Shown here: positions 7,150 through 15,890 of the stretch, one piece after another
How the letters are laid out: each line of letters starts with the position of its first letter
How positions within the stretch are numbered: the stretch's first letter is position 1
The notes under the pieces: generated by a model
What the model was told of the DNA's origin: nothing
The model's input: only the letters and a program-made list of their open reading frames with translations
Database searches by the model: none
Assembly (NCBI RefSeq): GCF_002995785.1
Contig: NZ_PVXO01000009.1
Span: 62,001 to 126,000, forward strand
Length of the DNA stretch: 64,000 bases
Reading direction: 5' to 3'
From: Clostridium liquoris
Lineage (GTDB): Bacteria; Bacillota; Clostridia; Clostridiales; Clostridiaceae
Program-made: the position numbers and the translations under genes

Positions 7150-8364
7150 ATGGAGTCAAGTAATTTTATTCTGAGTTTAGCTATTATACTGTTTAGTACA
7201 AAAGCTTTGGGTCTAATAACTAAACGTTTTCAAATTCCTCAGGTGGTTGGGGCACTACTTGCAGGTCTTATTTTAGGTCCAGCTGTTTTGGGAATAGTTC
7301 ACGAATCCGAGACTATATCTGAATTATCCAAATTAGGTGTAATCGTATTAATGTTCGGTGCAGGTCTAGAAACAGATTTAGATGAATTAAAAAAATGTGG
7401 AAAAGCTTCTCTTATTATCGCAGTGATTGGGGTACTGGTACCATTAGTTGGCGGATTCTTAGTTGCAAATTTCTATAATAATTCTGGAAACATTTTTGGC
7501 GGGGATTCCAAAATGGTTATAGAAAATATTTTTATTGGAGTAATACTTACTGCCACATCCGTTAGCATTACTGTGGAAACTCTTCAAGAAATGGGAAAAT
7601 TAAAAACTTCATCTGGAACGGCAATACTAGGAGCGGCAATAATTGATGATATATTAGGAATAGTTATATTAACTATAGTTACAAGCATGTCTAATCCTTC
7701 TATTAATTTAACCATTGTATTATTAAAAATAGTTGCATTCTTTATACTATCCGGTGTTGTAGCTTTTGTATTTCACTATATATTTTCAAAACTTTCCAAT
7801 ATATGTGGCGAAAAAAGAAGATTGCCTATTTTTTCCCTTTCCTTCTGTTTGATAATGGCCTATGTAGCTGAACATTATTTCGGTGTTGCCGATATAACAG
7901 GCGCTTACATTGCTGGTCTTATTATATCCCGTACTCCAGTTTGTCATTACGTGGAAAAGAGGATAAGCGTAGTATCCTATATGCTTCTCTCCCCAATATT
8001 CTTTGCTAATATTGGAATAAATACAACAATAGAAAATATGAATATGGCTATGATAGTTTTTACTTTAATTCTACTAGTTGTAGCTGTGTTAACAAAAATA
8101 ATAGGCTGTGATCTAGGAGCTAGAATCTGTGGTTATACTAAGGAAGAGTCCTTACGAATAGGAGTAGGAATGATTTCCAGAGGAGAAGTAGCCTTAATTG
8201 TTACAAACATTGGTGTTTCCACTGGAATTTTACAAAATAAATTTTTGGTCCCTGTAATACTTGTGGTTATTGTAACAACTATTATCACACCTATACTTTT
8301 AAAAATAGTATATTCCAATAAGAACATTCTAAACAACATAAAAAGTGCAGAACAAGTATCTTAA
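7150..8364 (+). CDS. CPA2-family sodium (or potassium)/proton antiporter
   Basis: This is a 404-residue polytopic membrane protein with about 12-13 helices along its whole length. It resembles NapA/Kef-type cation:proton antiporters. Early family motifs include QIPQVVGALLAGLILGP, and the paired acidic residues Asp166-Asp167 in AAIIDDILGIV mark an electrogenic antiporter. There is no C-terminal Rossmann (TrkA-N) regulatory domain, so this is the short form. It probably exports Na+ in exchange for protons for pH and salt homeostasis; the ion is not determined by sequence alone. It is monocistronic, with a terminator right after it. Confidence 0.9.
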   Translation: MESSNFILSLAIILFSTKALGLITKRFQIPQVVGALLAGLILGPAVLGIVHESETISELSKLGVIVLMFGAGLETDLDELKKCGKASLIIAVIGVLVPLVGGFLVANFYNNSGNIFGGDSKMVIENIFIGVILTATSVSITVETLQEMGKLKTSSGTAILGAAIIDDILGIVILTIVTSMSNPSINLTIVLLKIVAFFILSGVVAFVFHYIFSKLSNICGEKRRLPIFSLSFCLIMAYVAEHYFGVADITGAYIAGLIISRTPVCHYVEKRISVVSYMLLSPIFFANIGINTTIENMNMAMIVFTLILLVVAVLTKIIGCDLGARICGYTKEESLRIGVGMISRGEVALIVTNIGVSTGILQNKFLVPVILVVIVTTIITPILLKIVYSNKNILNNIKSAEQVS

Positions 8365-8370
8365 TTTTCA

Positions 8371-8405
8371 AAAGAACCTGGTACAAGCTTATCAGGTTCT
8401 TTTTA
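8371..8405 (+). terminator. Intrinsic terminator after the antiporter gene
   Basis: Stem AAAGAACCTG / CAGGTTCTTT with a 12-base loop is followed by a T-rich tail. Confidence 0.85.
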
Positions 8406-8421
8406 TTATCTAATAAAAATA

Positions 8422-8449
8422 TTGACTTAATATATGAATTAGGTATAAT
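8422..8449 (+). promoter_or_regulatory. Sigma-A-type promoter of tcdA
   Basis: TTGACT (8422-8427) and TATAAT (8444-8449) are separated by 16 bases, about 55 bases before the tcdA start. This is close to the vegetative consensus. Confidence 0.7.
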
Positions 8450-8504
8450 ATATTACCATACCAACATAATAGGAATAGTATGTATTAAAAGTGAGGTAAA
8501 TTTT

Positions 8505-9263
8505 ATGGCACAACATATATTTTCAAGAACAGAATTACTTATAGGAAAAGAAGCTCTGGAAAAACTTAATAGAAGTACTGTGGCAGTATTCGGTATAGGC
8601 GGAGTTGGCAGCTTCGTAACAGAAGCTTTAGTGAGATCTGGAATAGGTAATCTTATATTAATTGATGATGACACTGTTTGCCTTACCAATATTAATAGGC
8701 AGATAATTGCTGATCATTCTACTATAGGTAAAGCTAAGGTAGAAGTTATGAAGGAAAGGATTTTAAAAATTAATCCAAAATGCAATGTAAGAACCTTCCA
8801 AACATTTATAAAAGAAGATAATATAGATGAAATAATACCTAAAAATGCAGATTATGTTGTAGATGCAATTGATACTGTTTCCTCTAAATTATCTCTAGTT
8901 GTCTGGTGCAAAAATAATAATGTTCCCATAATAAGCTCCATGGGAACTGGAAACAAATTAGATCCAACTAGATTTAAAATAGCTGATATATATGACACAA
9001 AAATATGTCCTCTAGCCAAAGTTATGAGATATGAATTACGAAAAAGAGGTATTAAAGATTTAAAGGTTTTATATTCTGAAGAAATTCCTATAAAGCCAAA
9101 ATCTGATGAAATTACAACCTGTAAAGAAAGCTGCGTTTGCAGTGATGGCAGTAAAAAATGTACTGCTAAAAGACAAATTCCTGGCAGCATTTCCTTTGTA
9201 CCACCTGTAGCAGGTATGATTATTGGCGGTGAGGTTATAAAAGACCTAATTTCAAAAGATTAA
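8505..9263 (+). CDS. tcdA: tRNA threonylcarbamoyladenosine dehydratase (TcdA/CsdL type)
   Basis: The 252-residue protein belongs to the ThiF/MoeB/E1-like ATP-dependent activating family. It has the nucleotide-binding GIGGVGSFV motif near residue 30, followed by IDDDTVCLTNINRQ. The start FSRTELLIG and the overall length match TcdA, which cyclises the t6A modification at position 37 of ANN-decoding tRNAs to ct6A. Cysteines near residues 205-220 (CKESCVCS and KKC) may form an extra metal or redox site; they are fewer or absent in some homologues. The start ATG has GTGAGG upstream and a clear promoter. A MoeB/ThiF role is less likely because no moaD or thiS partner lies nearby. Confidence 0.88.
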   Translation: MAQHIFSRTELLIGKEALEKLNRSTVAVFGIGGVGSFVTEALVRSGIGNLILIDDDTVCLTNINRQIIADHSTIGKAKVEVMKERILKINPKCNVRTFQTFIKEDNIDEIIPKNADYVVDAIDTVSSKLSLVVWCKNNNVPIISSMGTGNKLDPTRFKIADIYDTKICPLAKVMRYELRKRGIKDLKVLYSEEIPIKPKSDEITTCKESCVCSDGSKKCTAKRQIPGSISFVPPVAGMIIGGEVIKDLISKD

Positions 9264-9280
9264 GAAACAACTTTTTTGAA

Positions 9281-9523
9281 ATAGTAAATAAAAAATAATA
9301 AAGAATAAATATGGATGATTTTCTTCCGCTACTCTATAGAAAATCTTCAATTTTAAATTTCTTTTAAGTAAGTTTAAATAGAATTTTTAACAATTAAAAA
9401 TTTTTCGTAATGTTAATGAAGAAAAATTGTCCTTATTTATTATTTATTCTCTATTAGTTATTATTTAAAGCTTTTCTGTAGTGTCACGAAAGAAAAGCAT
9501 CCCTAACTGTCAATTGTCAACTA
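9281..9523. repeat. Composite block of 7-bp repeats and hairpins
   Basis: This 240-bp gap between tcdA and the sigma gene holds three runs of 7-bp units: AATAGTA-type at 9281-9308, TTATTTA/TTATTTC-type at 9434-9466, and TGTCAAT/TGTCAAC-type at 9507-9522. Between them lie hairpins (GATTTTCT / AGAAAATC near 9316-9345; AATTTTTC / GAAGAAAAATT near 9398-9428; GCTTTTCT / AGAAAAGC near 9470-9498). The last can terminate the sigma gene transcript on the minus strand. Confidence 0.65.
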
Positions 9524-10372
9524 CTATTCCAAATATCCTTGTAACTTCCTAATTCTGTTTGGATGTCTTAATTTTTTTATAGCACTATTTTCTATTTGTC
9601 TTATTCTTTCCCTAGTTAAATTAAACTCCCTTCCAATTTCCTCTAGAGTTCTTGACTTACCATCATCTAATAACCCATATCTCAATCTTACAATTCTCTC
9701 TTCCCTTGGTGATAATGTTCCTAAAATATTAGTTAAAATATCTCCCAGCATAGATGTTGCAACACTTTCGTCAGGAATATATCTTTCATCTGCTATAAAA
9801 TTTTCTAAATAGCTATCTTCACTATCCCCTATAGGAGTTTCCAATGAAATTGGCTCTTGAGATACAGCATATACCTTTTTTACCTTTTCTAAAGGAATTT
9901 TTAATTCCTCAGCTATTTCTTGTTCAGAAGGCTCCCTATCCAACTCTTGTTCTAATTCTTTCTTTACCTTGATTACTTTATAAATTAGTTCATTCATATG
10001 TACAGGTATTCTTATAGTCCTTGATTGATCCGAAATAGCCCTTGTTACAGCTTGTTTTATCCACCAAGTAGCATAAGTGCTAAATCTATAACCCTTTCTA
10101 TAATCAAATTTTTCCACAGCCTTCATTAGCCCTATATTTCCTTCCTGGACTAAATCTAAAAAAGTTAAACCTTTCCCTACATACTTTTTAGATATACTTA
10201 CTACCAGCCTTAAGTTAGCTTCAATAAGTTTATTCTTTGCCTCCTCATCTCCCTGTTCAATTCCTTTTGCCAACTCTACTTCTTCTTTCTTTGACAAAAG
10301 ATCAACCTTTCCTATTTCTTTAAGATACATATTTATATAATCTTCTTTATCGCTTAATTCTTCAATATTCAA
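9524..10372 (-). CDS. RpoD-like (group 1/2) sigma-70 factor without region 1.1
   Basis: The protein is 282 residues from the TTG at 10372, which follows GAGGGTGG. A longer reading from 10426 lacks a ribosome site. Region 1.2 begins with [21 protein letters not shown]. Region 2 contains [41 protein letters not shown], the core-binding and -10 recognition helix. Region 4 has the helix-turn-helix [20 protein letters not shown] near the C-terminus, so consensus-like promoters are expected. It is shorter than housekeeping SigA (about 370 residues) because region 1.1 is missing. It is therefore probably an extra SigA-like factor of the kind found in clostridia rather than the essential one. No anti-sigma gene is adjacent. 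Confidence 0.9.
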   Translation of the reverse strand: MNIEELSDKEDYINMYLKEIGKVDLLSKKEEVELAKGIEQGDEEAKNKLIEANLRLVVSISKKYVGKGLTFLDLVQEGNIGLMKAVEKFDYRKGYRFSTYATWWIKQAVTRAISDQSRTIRIPVHMNELIYKVIKVKKELEQELDREPSEQEIAEELKIPLEKVKKVYAVSQEPISLETPIGDSEDSYLENFIADERYIPDESVATSMLGDILTNILGTLSPREERIVRLRYGLLDDGKSRTLEEIGREFNLTRERIRQIENSAIKKLRHPNRIRKLQGYLE

Positions 10373-10549
10373 AAAAACCACCCTCACATAATTTATTGAA
10401 AAAAATACCCACCTTATATACTTCAATATATTACTCTTTTATCCTTCTTTATTAAATAGAATTTAATGAATTGTTACAAATTATTCAACATTTATACAAA
10501 AACTATACAATATTATTATGGAATTAACATTTAAAATTTTCAAAAAGTA

Positions 10550-10578
10550 TTGACTTATAAAATTTAAAAGCATATCAT
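10550..10578 (+). promoter_or_regulatory. Sigma-A-type promoter of glgP
   Basis: TTGACT (10550-10555) and TATCAT (10573-10578) have a 17-base spacer and lie 55 bases before the TTG start of the phosphorylase gene. Confidence 0.65.
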
Positions 10579-10633
10579 ATGAACATGTAATATTGTTAAA
10601 ATGTGCTATTAATAGTTAAAGGGGTGAATTCCT

Positions 10634-13039
10634 TTGTTTATAGATAAAGAAGCTTTTAAGAATGACTTTAAAAAAAAGATTATAAATATGTATGCTGAGG
10701 ACATTGAGGAATGCTCTCCCTCCCATAAATATTTTGCCTTAGCTTCTTTAATAAGAGATTACACTTCGGAAAATTGGCTAAACACAAATAAAAAATATAC
10801 TAATAATAAGGAAAAGCAAATATATTATTTTTCTATGGAATTTTTAATTGGAAGGCTTCTTCACAGTAATCTCCTTAATCTAGGCATAAGAGATGCTTGT
10901 AAAGAAGCTTTAAGTGACTTAAAGATAGATTTGGATGAGTTAGAGGAAATTGAAAATGATGCAGGTTTAGGTAATGGCGGACTTGGAAGATTAGCTGCTT
11001 GTTTTCTTGATTCCATGGCCTCTTTAGGTATTGCAGGTCATGGTAATGGTATAAGATATACCTACGGCCTTTTTGAACAGCAAATAGAAAATGGCTACCA
11101 AGTAGAGGTACCAGATAACTGGTTAAAGGAAGGCAATATGTGGGAAGTAAGAAAAGAAAATAAAGCTGTTAAAGTTAATTTTGGCGGTAAAGTAATGCCC
11201 ACCATGGAAAATGGCAAGCTAAAATTTTTACAGCAAGATTGTGAAACTATATTGGCTGTACCCTACGATACCCCAATAATAGGCTATGATAACTCTACTG
11301 TAAATACATTAAGGCTTTGGAGTGCAGAACCTTTAAATAAAGATTTTGATTTTGAATCATTTTCTCGAGGTGAATACTCAAAAGCTACAGAATATAAAAC
11401 ATTAATAGAATCCATATCTCAAGTGCTATATCCTGATGATTCAAGGCAAGAAGGAAAAATTTTAAGGCTAAAACAGCAATATTTCTTCGTAAGTGCAGGA
11501 TTACAAAGTATACTCAGAAGATATAAAAAACTTGGGGAACCTATAAATAACTTTCATAAATATATAGCTATACACATAAATGACACTCATCCTTCTTTAG
11601 CCGTGGCTGAACTTATGAGACTTCTTATAGATGAAGAAAATCTTGCTTGGGATGAAGCTTGGTATATTACTACTAATACCATTGCCTATACAAATCACAC
11701 TATTTTATCAGAGGCTTTGGAAAAATGGCCTATAGATATATTTAAGACACTTCTTCCTAGAATATATATGATAGTTGAAGAAATTAACAGAAGATTCACA
11801 GATGAAGTAAGAGAACGATATAAGGATGAAAATAAGGTTAATAATATGGCCATTATAGGAAATGGACAAATAAGAATGGCTCATTTAGCCATAGTAGGCA
11901 GTCATTCTGTAAACGGCGTGGCAAAGCTTCATACCGAACTTTTAAAATATCAGGAATTGAAGGATTTTAATGAATTTTATCCTAATAAGTTTAATAATAA
12001 AACCAATGGTATTACCCATAGAAGATGGCTTCTTCAAGCAAACCCTAAATTATCAAATTTAATAAATGAAACCATTGGGGATTCTTGGATAAAAGAGCCT
12101 AATAATCTCATTCTATTAAAACCTTTTGCAGAGGATTATTACTTTAGAAAAAAATTTGAAAAAATAAAGTTAGAAAATAAAATAGCCTTTTCAAATTATG
12201 CCAAGTCCACTTACGGTATGGATATAGACCCTAATTCCATATTTGATGTGCAAGTAAAAAGGCTTCATGCTTATAAAAGACAAATATTAAACCTATTTAA
12301 TATAATGGATTTGTATAGAAGACTTAAAGAAAATCCAAATTTAGATATAGTTCCAAGAACCTTTTTCTTTGGTGCTAAAGCTGCTCCATCTTATTACCTA
12401 GCTAAGAAAACCATTAAACTTATAAATACAGTGGCTTATAAAATAAATAACGATACTGAAATACATGGTAAAATTAAAGTATTCTTTTTACCTAACTATT
12501 CTGTATCTTTAGCAGAAAAAATAATTCCATGTGCCCAAGTTAGTGAGCAGATTTCTACTGCTACTAAAGAAGCCTCCGGCACTGGAAATATGAAATTTAT
12601 GATGAATGGTGCATTAACCTTAGCTACTTTAGATGGTGCCAATATAGAAATAAAGGATGCAGTTGGAGATGAAAATATAGTTATTTTTGGCATAAGAAAG
12701 GAAGAGGTTTTAGATTATATAAAAAATAAAAATTATAATTCTTACGAATTCTATAATAATGACTTTAGACTTAAATACATTTTAGACTCACTGATTAATG
12801 GTTCCTTAGGAGTTCCTTCGAATGAATTTATTGACATTCATAATTCTTTACTAAAAAATAATGATGAATTTTTCGTGCTAAGGGATTTTTCTTCCTATGT
12901 GGAAGCTCAAAATAAGGTGGATTACCTTTATAGAAATAGAGATAATTGGAACAGAATGTGCATAAACAATGTAGCCCACTCTGGAATATTCTCTTCGGAT
13001 AACACTATAAAAAGGTATTATGAAGATATTTGGAAATAG
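10634..13039 (+). CDS. glgP: Glycogen/starch phosphorylase
   Basis: This is an 801-residue GT35 phosphorylase, the usual length. It releases glucose-1-phosphate from alpha-1,4-glucan ends using pyridoxal phosphate. The start is TTG after AAAGGGGTG. Recognisable blocks include YYFSMEFLIGRLL near the N-terminus, GLGNGGLGRLAACFLDS, HINDTHPSLAVAELMR, and the cofactor motif EASGTGNMKFMMNGA with Schiff-base Lys654. No glgA, glgB or glgC neighbours are present in the window, so this gene is separate from any glycogen synthesis operon. A sigma-A promoter precedes it and a strong terminator follows it, so it is a single-gene transcript. Confidence 0.95.
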   Translation: MFIDKEAFKNDFKKKIINMYAEDIEECSPSHKYFALASLIRDYTSENWLNTNKKYTNNKEKQIYYFSMEFLIGRLLHSNLLNLGIRDACKEALSDLKIDLDELEEIENDAGLGNGGLGRLAACFLDSMASLGIAGHGNGIRYTYGLFEQQIENGYQVEVPDNWLKEGNMWEVRKENKAVKVNFGGKVMPTMENGKLKFLQQDCETILAVPYDTPIIGYDNSTVNTLRLWSAEPLNKDFDFESFSRGEYSKATEYKTLIESISQVLYPDDSRQEGKILRLKQQYFFVSAGLQSILRRYKKLGEPINNFHKYIAIHINDTHPSLAVAELMRLLIDEENLAWDEAWYITTNTIAYTNHTILSEALEKWPIDIFKTLLPRIYMIVEEINRRFTDEVRERYKDENKVNNMAIIGNGQIRMAHLAIVGSHSVNGVAKLHTELLKYQELKDFNEFYPNKFNNKTNGITHRRWLLQANPKLSNLINETIGDSWIKEPNNLILLKPFAEDYYFRKKFEKIKLENKIAFSNYAKSTYGMDIDPNSIFDVQVKRLHAYKRQILNLFNIMDLYRRLKENPNLDIVPRTFFFGAKAAPSYYLAKKTIKLINTVAYKINNDTEIHGKIKVFFLPNYSVSLAEKIIPCAQVSEQISTATKEASGTGNMKFMMNGALTLATLDGANIEIKDAVGDENIVIFGIRKEEVLDYIKNKNYNSYEFYNNDFRLKYILDSLINGSLGVPSNEFIDIHNSLLKNNDEFFVLRDFSSYVEAQNKVDYLYRNRDNWNRMCINNVAHSGIFSSDNTIKRYYEDIWK

Positions 13040-13055
13040 CACCCATAGGGTAAAG

Positions 13056-13093
13056 AAACCACCTAGATTTGATTAAATCCTAGGTGGTTTTTA
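13056..13093 (+). terminator. Intrinsic terminator after glgP
   Basis: AAACCACCTAG / CTAGGTGGTTT stem with TTTTTA behind it. Confidence 0.88.
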
Positions 13094-13099
13094 CTTTAA

Positions 13100-13189
13100 G
13101 CTTTTTTGTAGTATAAAGATCAAAAAGGCCCCTTAACTGTCAATTGTCCTCTGTCAACTGTCAACTAAAAAAGTGTCCTGAACTTTTTT
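13100..13189. repeat. Hairpin - 7-bp units - hairpin element
   Basis: Hairpin GCTTTTTTG / CAAAAAGGC (13100-13129) is followed by five 7-bp units, TTAACTG, TCAATTG, TCCTCTG, TCAACTG and TCAACTA (13133-13167). These lead into hairpin AAAAAAGT / ACTTTTTT (13167-13189). The second hairpin overlaps the stop codon of the radical SAM gene and would act as its terminator. Confidence 0.75.
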
Positions 13190-14057
13190 ACAGTCCTCTA
13201 TAAAGCTCACTTTTGTAGTTATAGCCTTCCTTTAAAATTTCATCAATAGTATGGATTAGCTTATCTTTATCAAATGGTAAAGTTCCCTTCAATGATACAT
13301 AGTTGGAAGCATGGTTACTTCTAAATATGCAATTTGTTACCTCCGTATTTTGAAGTAAGACTTTTGTTTCTAACATTACCTCCTCAGGTGTTAATAAATT
13401 AAATTCTCCACTAGCTACCTTATCTGTTATTTCTGTGCCCGGCTCCAGCATTAGGGTTAAAAGCCCTATAAAATCGGGATTTATTTCAGAAATAACCTTT
13501 CCTGTCTCTACACCATGATTATATAGCTTGTCTTTTCCGCCAATGCCTGATATAACTGTTAAAGACAATGGTATTCCACTTTTCTTTACTTTTTTGCCAG
13601 CTTCAATCATTTCTTTTTGAGTAACACCTTTATTTATATCCTTTAAAATTTCCTCACTGCCACTTTCTAAGCCCATGTATATTATACCTAGGCCTAATTC
13701 CCTTAATTCCTGTAAATCCTCTAAAGACTTTCTCAAAATATCCTTAGGCGTAGCATAAATGCCTACCCTGTTACATTGTGGAAATAGCTCTTTTATTTTA
13801 ATCAATATGCTTTTTAAATGATCTGTGGGAAGGCAAAGAGCATCCCCATCAGCTAAAAATATTTTATCTATTCTTCTATAATAATTTTTTCCTTCTTCTA
13901 AATCATGAAATATTTCTTTCAAACTTCTTATTCTAAATTTTTTATTCTTATACATACTGCAAAAACTACATTTATTATGAGCACAGCCGATAGTTACCTG
14001 TATTATAAGACTATAGGCCTCACTTGGAGGTCTATATACTATTCCTTCATATTCCAT
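13188..14057 (-). CDS. Radical SAM protein of unknown substrate
   Basis: The protein is 289 residues from the ATG at 14057, with AGGAG 8 bases upstream. The iron-sulfur motif is GCAHNKCSFC, a CX4CX2C arrangement, rather than the standard CX3CX2C. I recall the same spacing in a clostridial/deltaproteobacterial subgroup of radical SAM proteins of the Elp3/MiaB-like fold. Other family features include the SAM-binding region ADGDALCL and GLESGSEEIL. The substrate is unknown and no partner gene points to one. An N-terminal extension that can be read from 14105 is the translation of a dispersed hairpin and is not real protein. Confidence 0.85.
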   Translation of the reverse strand: MEYEGIVYRPPSEAYSLIIQVTIGCAHNKCSFCSMYKNKKFRIRSLKEIFHDLEEGKNYYRRIDKIFLADGDALCLPTDHLKSILIKIKELFPQCNRVGIYATPKDILRKSLEDLQELRELGLGIIYMGLESGSEEILKDINKGVTQKEMIEAGKKVKKSGIPLSLTVISGIGGKDKLYNHGVETGKVISEINPDFIGLLTLMLEPGTEITDKVASGEFNLLTPEEVMLETKVLLQNTEVTNCIFRSNHASNYVSLKGTLPFDKDKLIHTIDEILKEGYNYKSELYRGL

Positions 14058-14076
14058 ATTTTGATCTCCTATTCTT

Positions 14077-14099
14077 AAAGAAGTGTGAAGCACTTTTTT
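14077..14099. repeat. Hairpin of the dispersed family upstream of the radical SAM gene
   Basis: Arms AAAGAAGTG / CACTTTTTT around a 5-base loop match the AAAAAAGTG / CACTTTTTT hairpins near 21892 and 52965. It lies between two same-strand genes and could stop or attenuate transcription from the upstream membrane protein gene. Confidence 0.6.
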
Positions 14100-14115
14100 A
14101 GTCATAATTTTTTTA

Positions 14116-14385
14116 TTATTTTACTTCTCTAAATTCCACATCAATTATTTCACCCTGAGGAAAATCATCATGCTCTTTATTTACAACTTCTATATTTTCT
14201 TTATGTGCTCCCCATTTTGCAGTGCTTTTCCATAACTTTATTTTCTTAATTAAATAGCTTATGCCCCATATACTTAGTCCTCCAACAATTATAACAGGCA
14301 ATATAGTTATAAATAAATATCCTAATATAATAATTATAGCTATTGGTATTAAACCTTTAAAGAAGTTTTTATTTACAAAATCCAT
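14116..14385 (-). CDS. Small membrane protein (89 aa), unknown
   Basis: One or two hydrophobic segments (about residues 11-30 and 31-48) are followed by a basic stretch IKKIKLWKS and an acidic C-terminal tail rich in Glu/Asp that ends EIIDVEFREVK. The start ATG is preceded by AGAGGGG. I do not recognise the family. It lies upstream of the radical SAM gene on the same strand, with a hairpin between them, so co-transcription is uncertain. Confidence 0.65.
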   Translation of the reverse strand: MDFVNKNFFKGLIPIAIIIILGYLFITILPVIIVGGLSIWGISYLIKKIKLWKSTAKWGAHKENIEVVNKEHDDFPQGEIIDVEFREVK

Positions 14386-14560
14386 GTTTATCCCCTCTTT
14401 ATTATTTATTTCAATTATTAATATGCAATTTCTTTATTATTTATTAGATTATAACATATAATATTAATCCAAAGAATTAAATATAGCTTAACAAATTATT
14501 AATAATCCATGAATCTAATGCATTGATGATACATTTAGCAATCTATTTAGATTAAATTCT

Positions 14561-14721
14561 ATGTTCTTCAATTCTATGACTGAGGATAATTTAATAGAAA
14601 TACTGAAAGCCGGAGGAGAGTTAGAAAAAGACAAAGCTATAATAGTTTCAAAGTTATTAGGGAAAGAAATCTTTCCAGAGAAGAAGTACTAGATGTACTA
14701 AGTATTCTAAAAAAAAGTTAA
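14561..14721 (+). pseudogene. Remnant of a small gene, frameshifted
   Basis: In a 440-bp gap otherwise without genes, an open frame from ATG 14561 encodes 43 residues containing MTEDNLIEILKAGG and IIVSKLLG, and stops at 14692. The neighbouring frame continues with RNLSREEVLDVLSILKKS to a stop at 14721. Joining the two at the run near 14660-14668 gives a plausible helical C-terminus. The frame is also open upstream of the ATG back to 14519, with protein-like text (DDTFSNLFRLNS). This looks like the 3' end of a decayed gene. No family is assigned with confidence and there is no ribosome site at the ATG. Confidence 0.45.
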
Positions 14722-14769
14722 GTTAAATACAAAGTTTATATTAAGTAATATGGCTGAAATTTAAAAGTG

Positions 14770-14820
14770 AAGAGTAAATTATCCATTACTCTTCAATCTT
14801 CATTATTCACTCTTAACTAT
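14770..14820. repeat. Hairpin plus 7-bp units (TTACTCT type)
   Basis: AAGAGTAA / TTACTCTT forms a hairpin that runs into the units TTACTCT, TCAATCT, TCATTAT, TCACTCT and TAACTAT in 7-bp register. It ends just before the 3' end of the polysaccharide deacetylase gene. Confidence 0.6.
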
Positions 14821-14827
14821 AAATCTA

Positions 14828-15721
14828 TCATTTATAAGCTTCCACATTAAGAAGTTTATCTAAAGTTACAATTTCATATCCTTTTTCTTTAATTGCCATT
14901 ATAATATCCGGAAGTGCTTCTAATGTAGCAATCTTATCCTCATTGCTGTGCATCAATATTATTTCTCCCGGTCTTAAATTATCTATAATATTCTTTTGTA
15001 TATTTTCCTTTTCCATTTGTGACCAATCCAATGTATCAATAGACCAAAGGATTATCTTATTTCCCTCACTTTTAGCTGCTTCTATAACATTTTTATCTAT
15101 AGCTCCATATGGCGGTCTTATTAAGCTAGGTTTTTTACCTATGATATTAAAAATTTCTTCCTCGCCTTTTTCCATTTCATTTTTTATTTTGCCTTCACTT
15201 AATTTATTTAATTCTACATGATTATAACTATGAGATAACACTAAATTTCCTTCTTTATAAGCTTTTTCTACCACAGAAGGATATTTCCATACTTTTTCGC
15301 CTATAAAAAAGAAATTTCCATTCACATTATACTGTGTTAAAGTCTCCACAATTTTAGGAGTTATATTGCTATCAGGGCCATCATCAAATGTAAGTGCCAC
15401 CATTTTTTCTTTATTGTAACCATTTGTATATACTTCTTCTTTATTTTCCTTAGATAGTTTAACTACATCACTTCTCCATTGTTCCATGGCCTTCCACTGA
15501 TTAGTAGTTAGTTTATTTGATTTTCCTAATATATCATATACTTCCCTTTCTTCTTTTTTAGGTAAAGTTTTTTCCTGTTGTACTAAATCTCCATTATTCA
15601 TATTTTTCACCGATTCTTTTTTTACATTTGTGTTGCTTTTAATTTTACTGTTTATATTGTATCCAAGAATTCCTGAAAGTATTAATAATATTATCAATAT
15701 GAGTATATTACCTTTTTTCAT
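14828..15721 (-). CDS. Membrane-anchored polysaccharide deacetylase (NodB/CE4)
   Basis: The protein is 297 residues from the ATG at 15721, after AGAGGA; an upstream ATG at 15760 has no ribosome site. A single N-terminal hydrophobic helix (residues 4-22) acts as an uncleaved anchor or signal peptide. The CE4 catalytic motifs are present: LTFDDGPD (catalytic base and metal Asp), HSYNH (metal His pair), RPPYGA and the final LMH. Such enzymes deacetylate N-acetylglucosamine or muramic acid in peptidoglycan and confer lysozyme resistance, or make delta-lactam spore cortex. The exact substrate is not determined. It is divergent from an L,D-transpeptidase, a cell-wall neighbour. Confidence 0.9.
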   Translation of the reverse strand: MKKGNILILIILLILSGILGYNINSKIKSNTNVKKESVKNMNNGDLVQQEKTLPKKEEREVYDILGKSNKLTTNQWKAMEQWRSDVVKLSKENKEEVYTNGYNKEKMVALTFDDGPDSNITPKIVETLTQYNVNGNFFFIGEKVWKYPSVVEKAYKEGNLVLSHSYNHVELNKLSEGKIKNEMEKGEEEIFNIIGKKPSLIRPPYGAIDKNVIEAAKSEGNKIILWSIDTLDWSQMEKENIQKNIIDNLRPGEIILMHSNEDKIATLEALPDIIMAIKEKGYEIVTLDKLLNVEAYK

Positions 15722-15890
15722 ATAAATCCTCTTTTCATTATTATTCTTAATCATTTTCATTTATATTTTTACCTACTAATTATACTACATTACTGTTAAA
15801 TAACTCATGTATATTATATTTTTGTAAAATTGATATATTTCTCATGTAATGATATATTATAATGGAATATTCAGAAGGAGTTGAATATAT

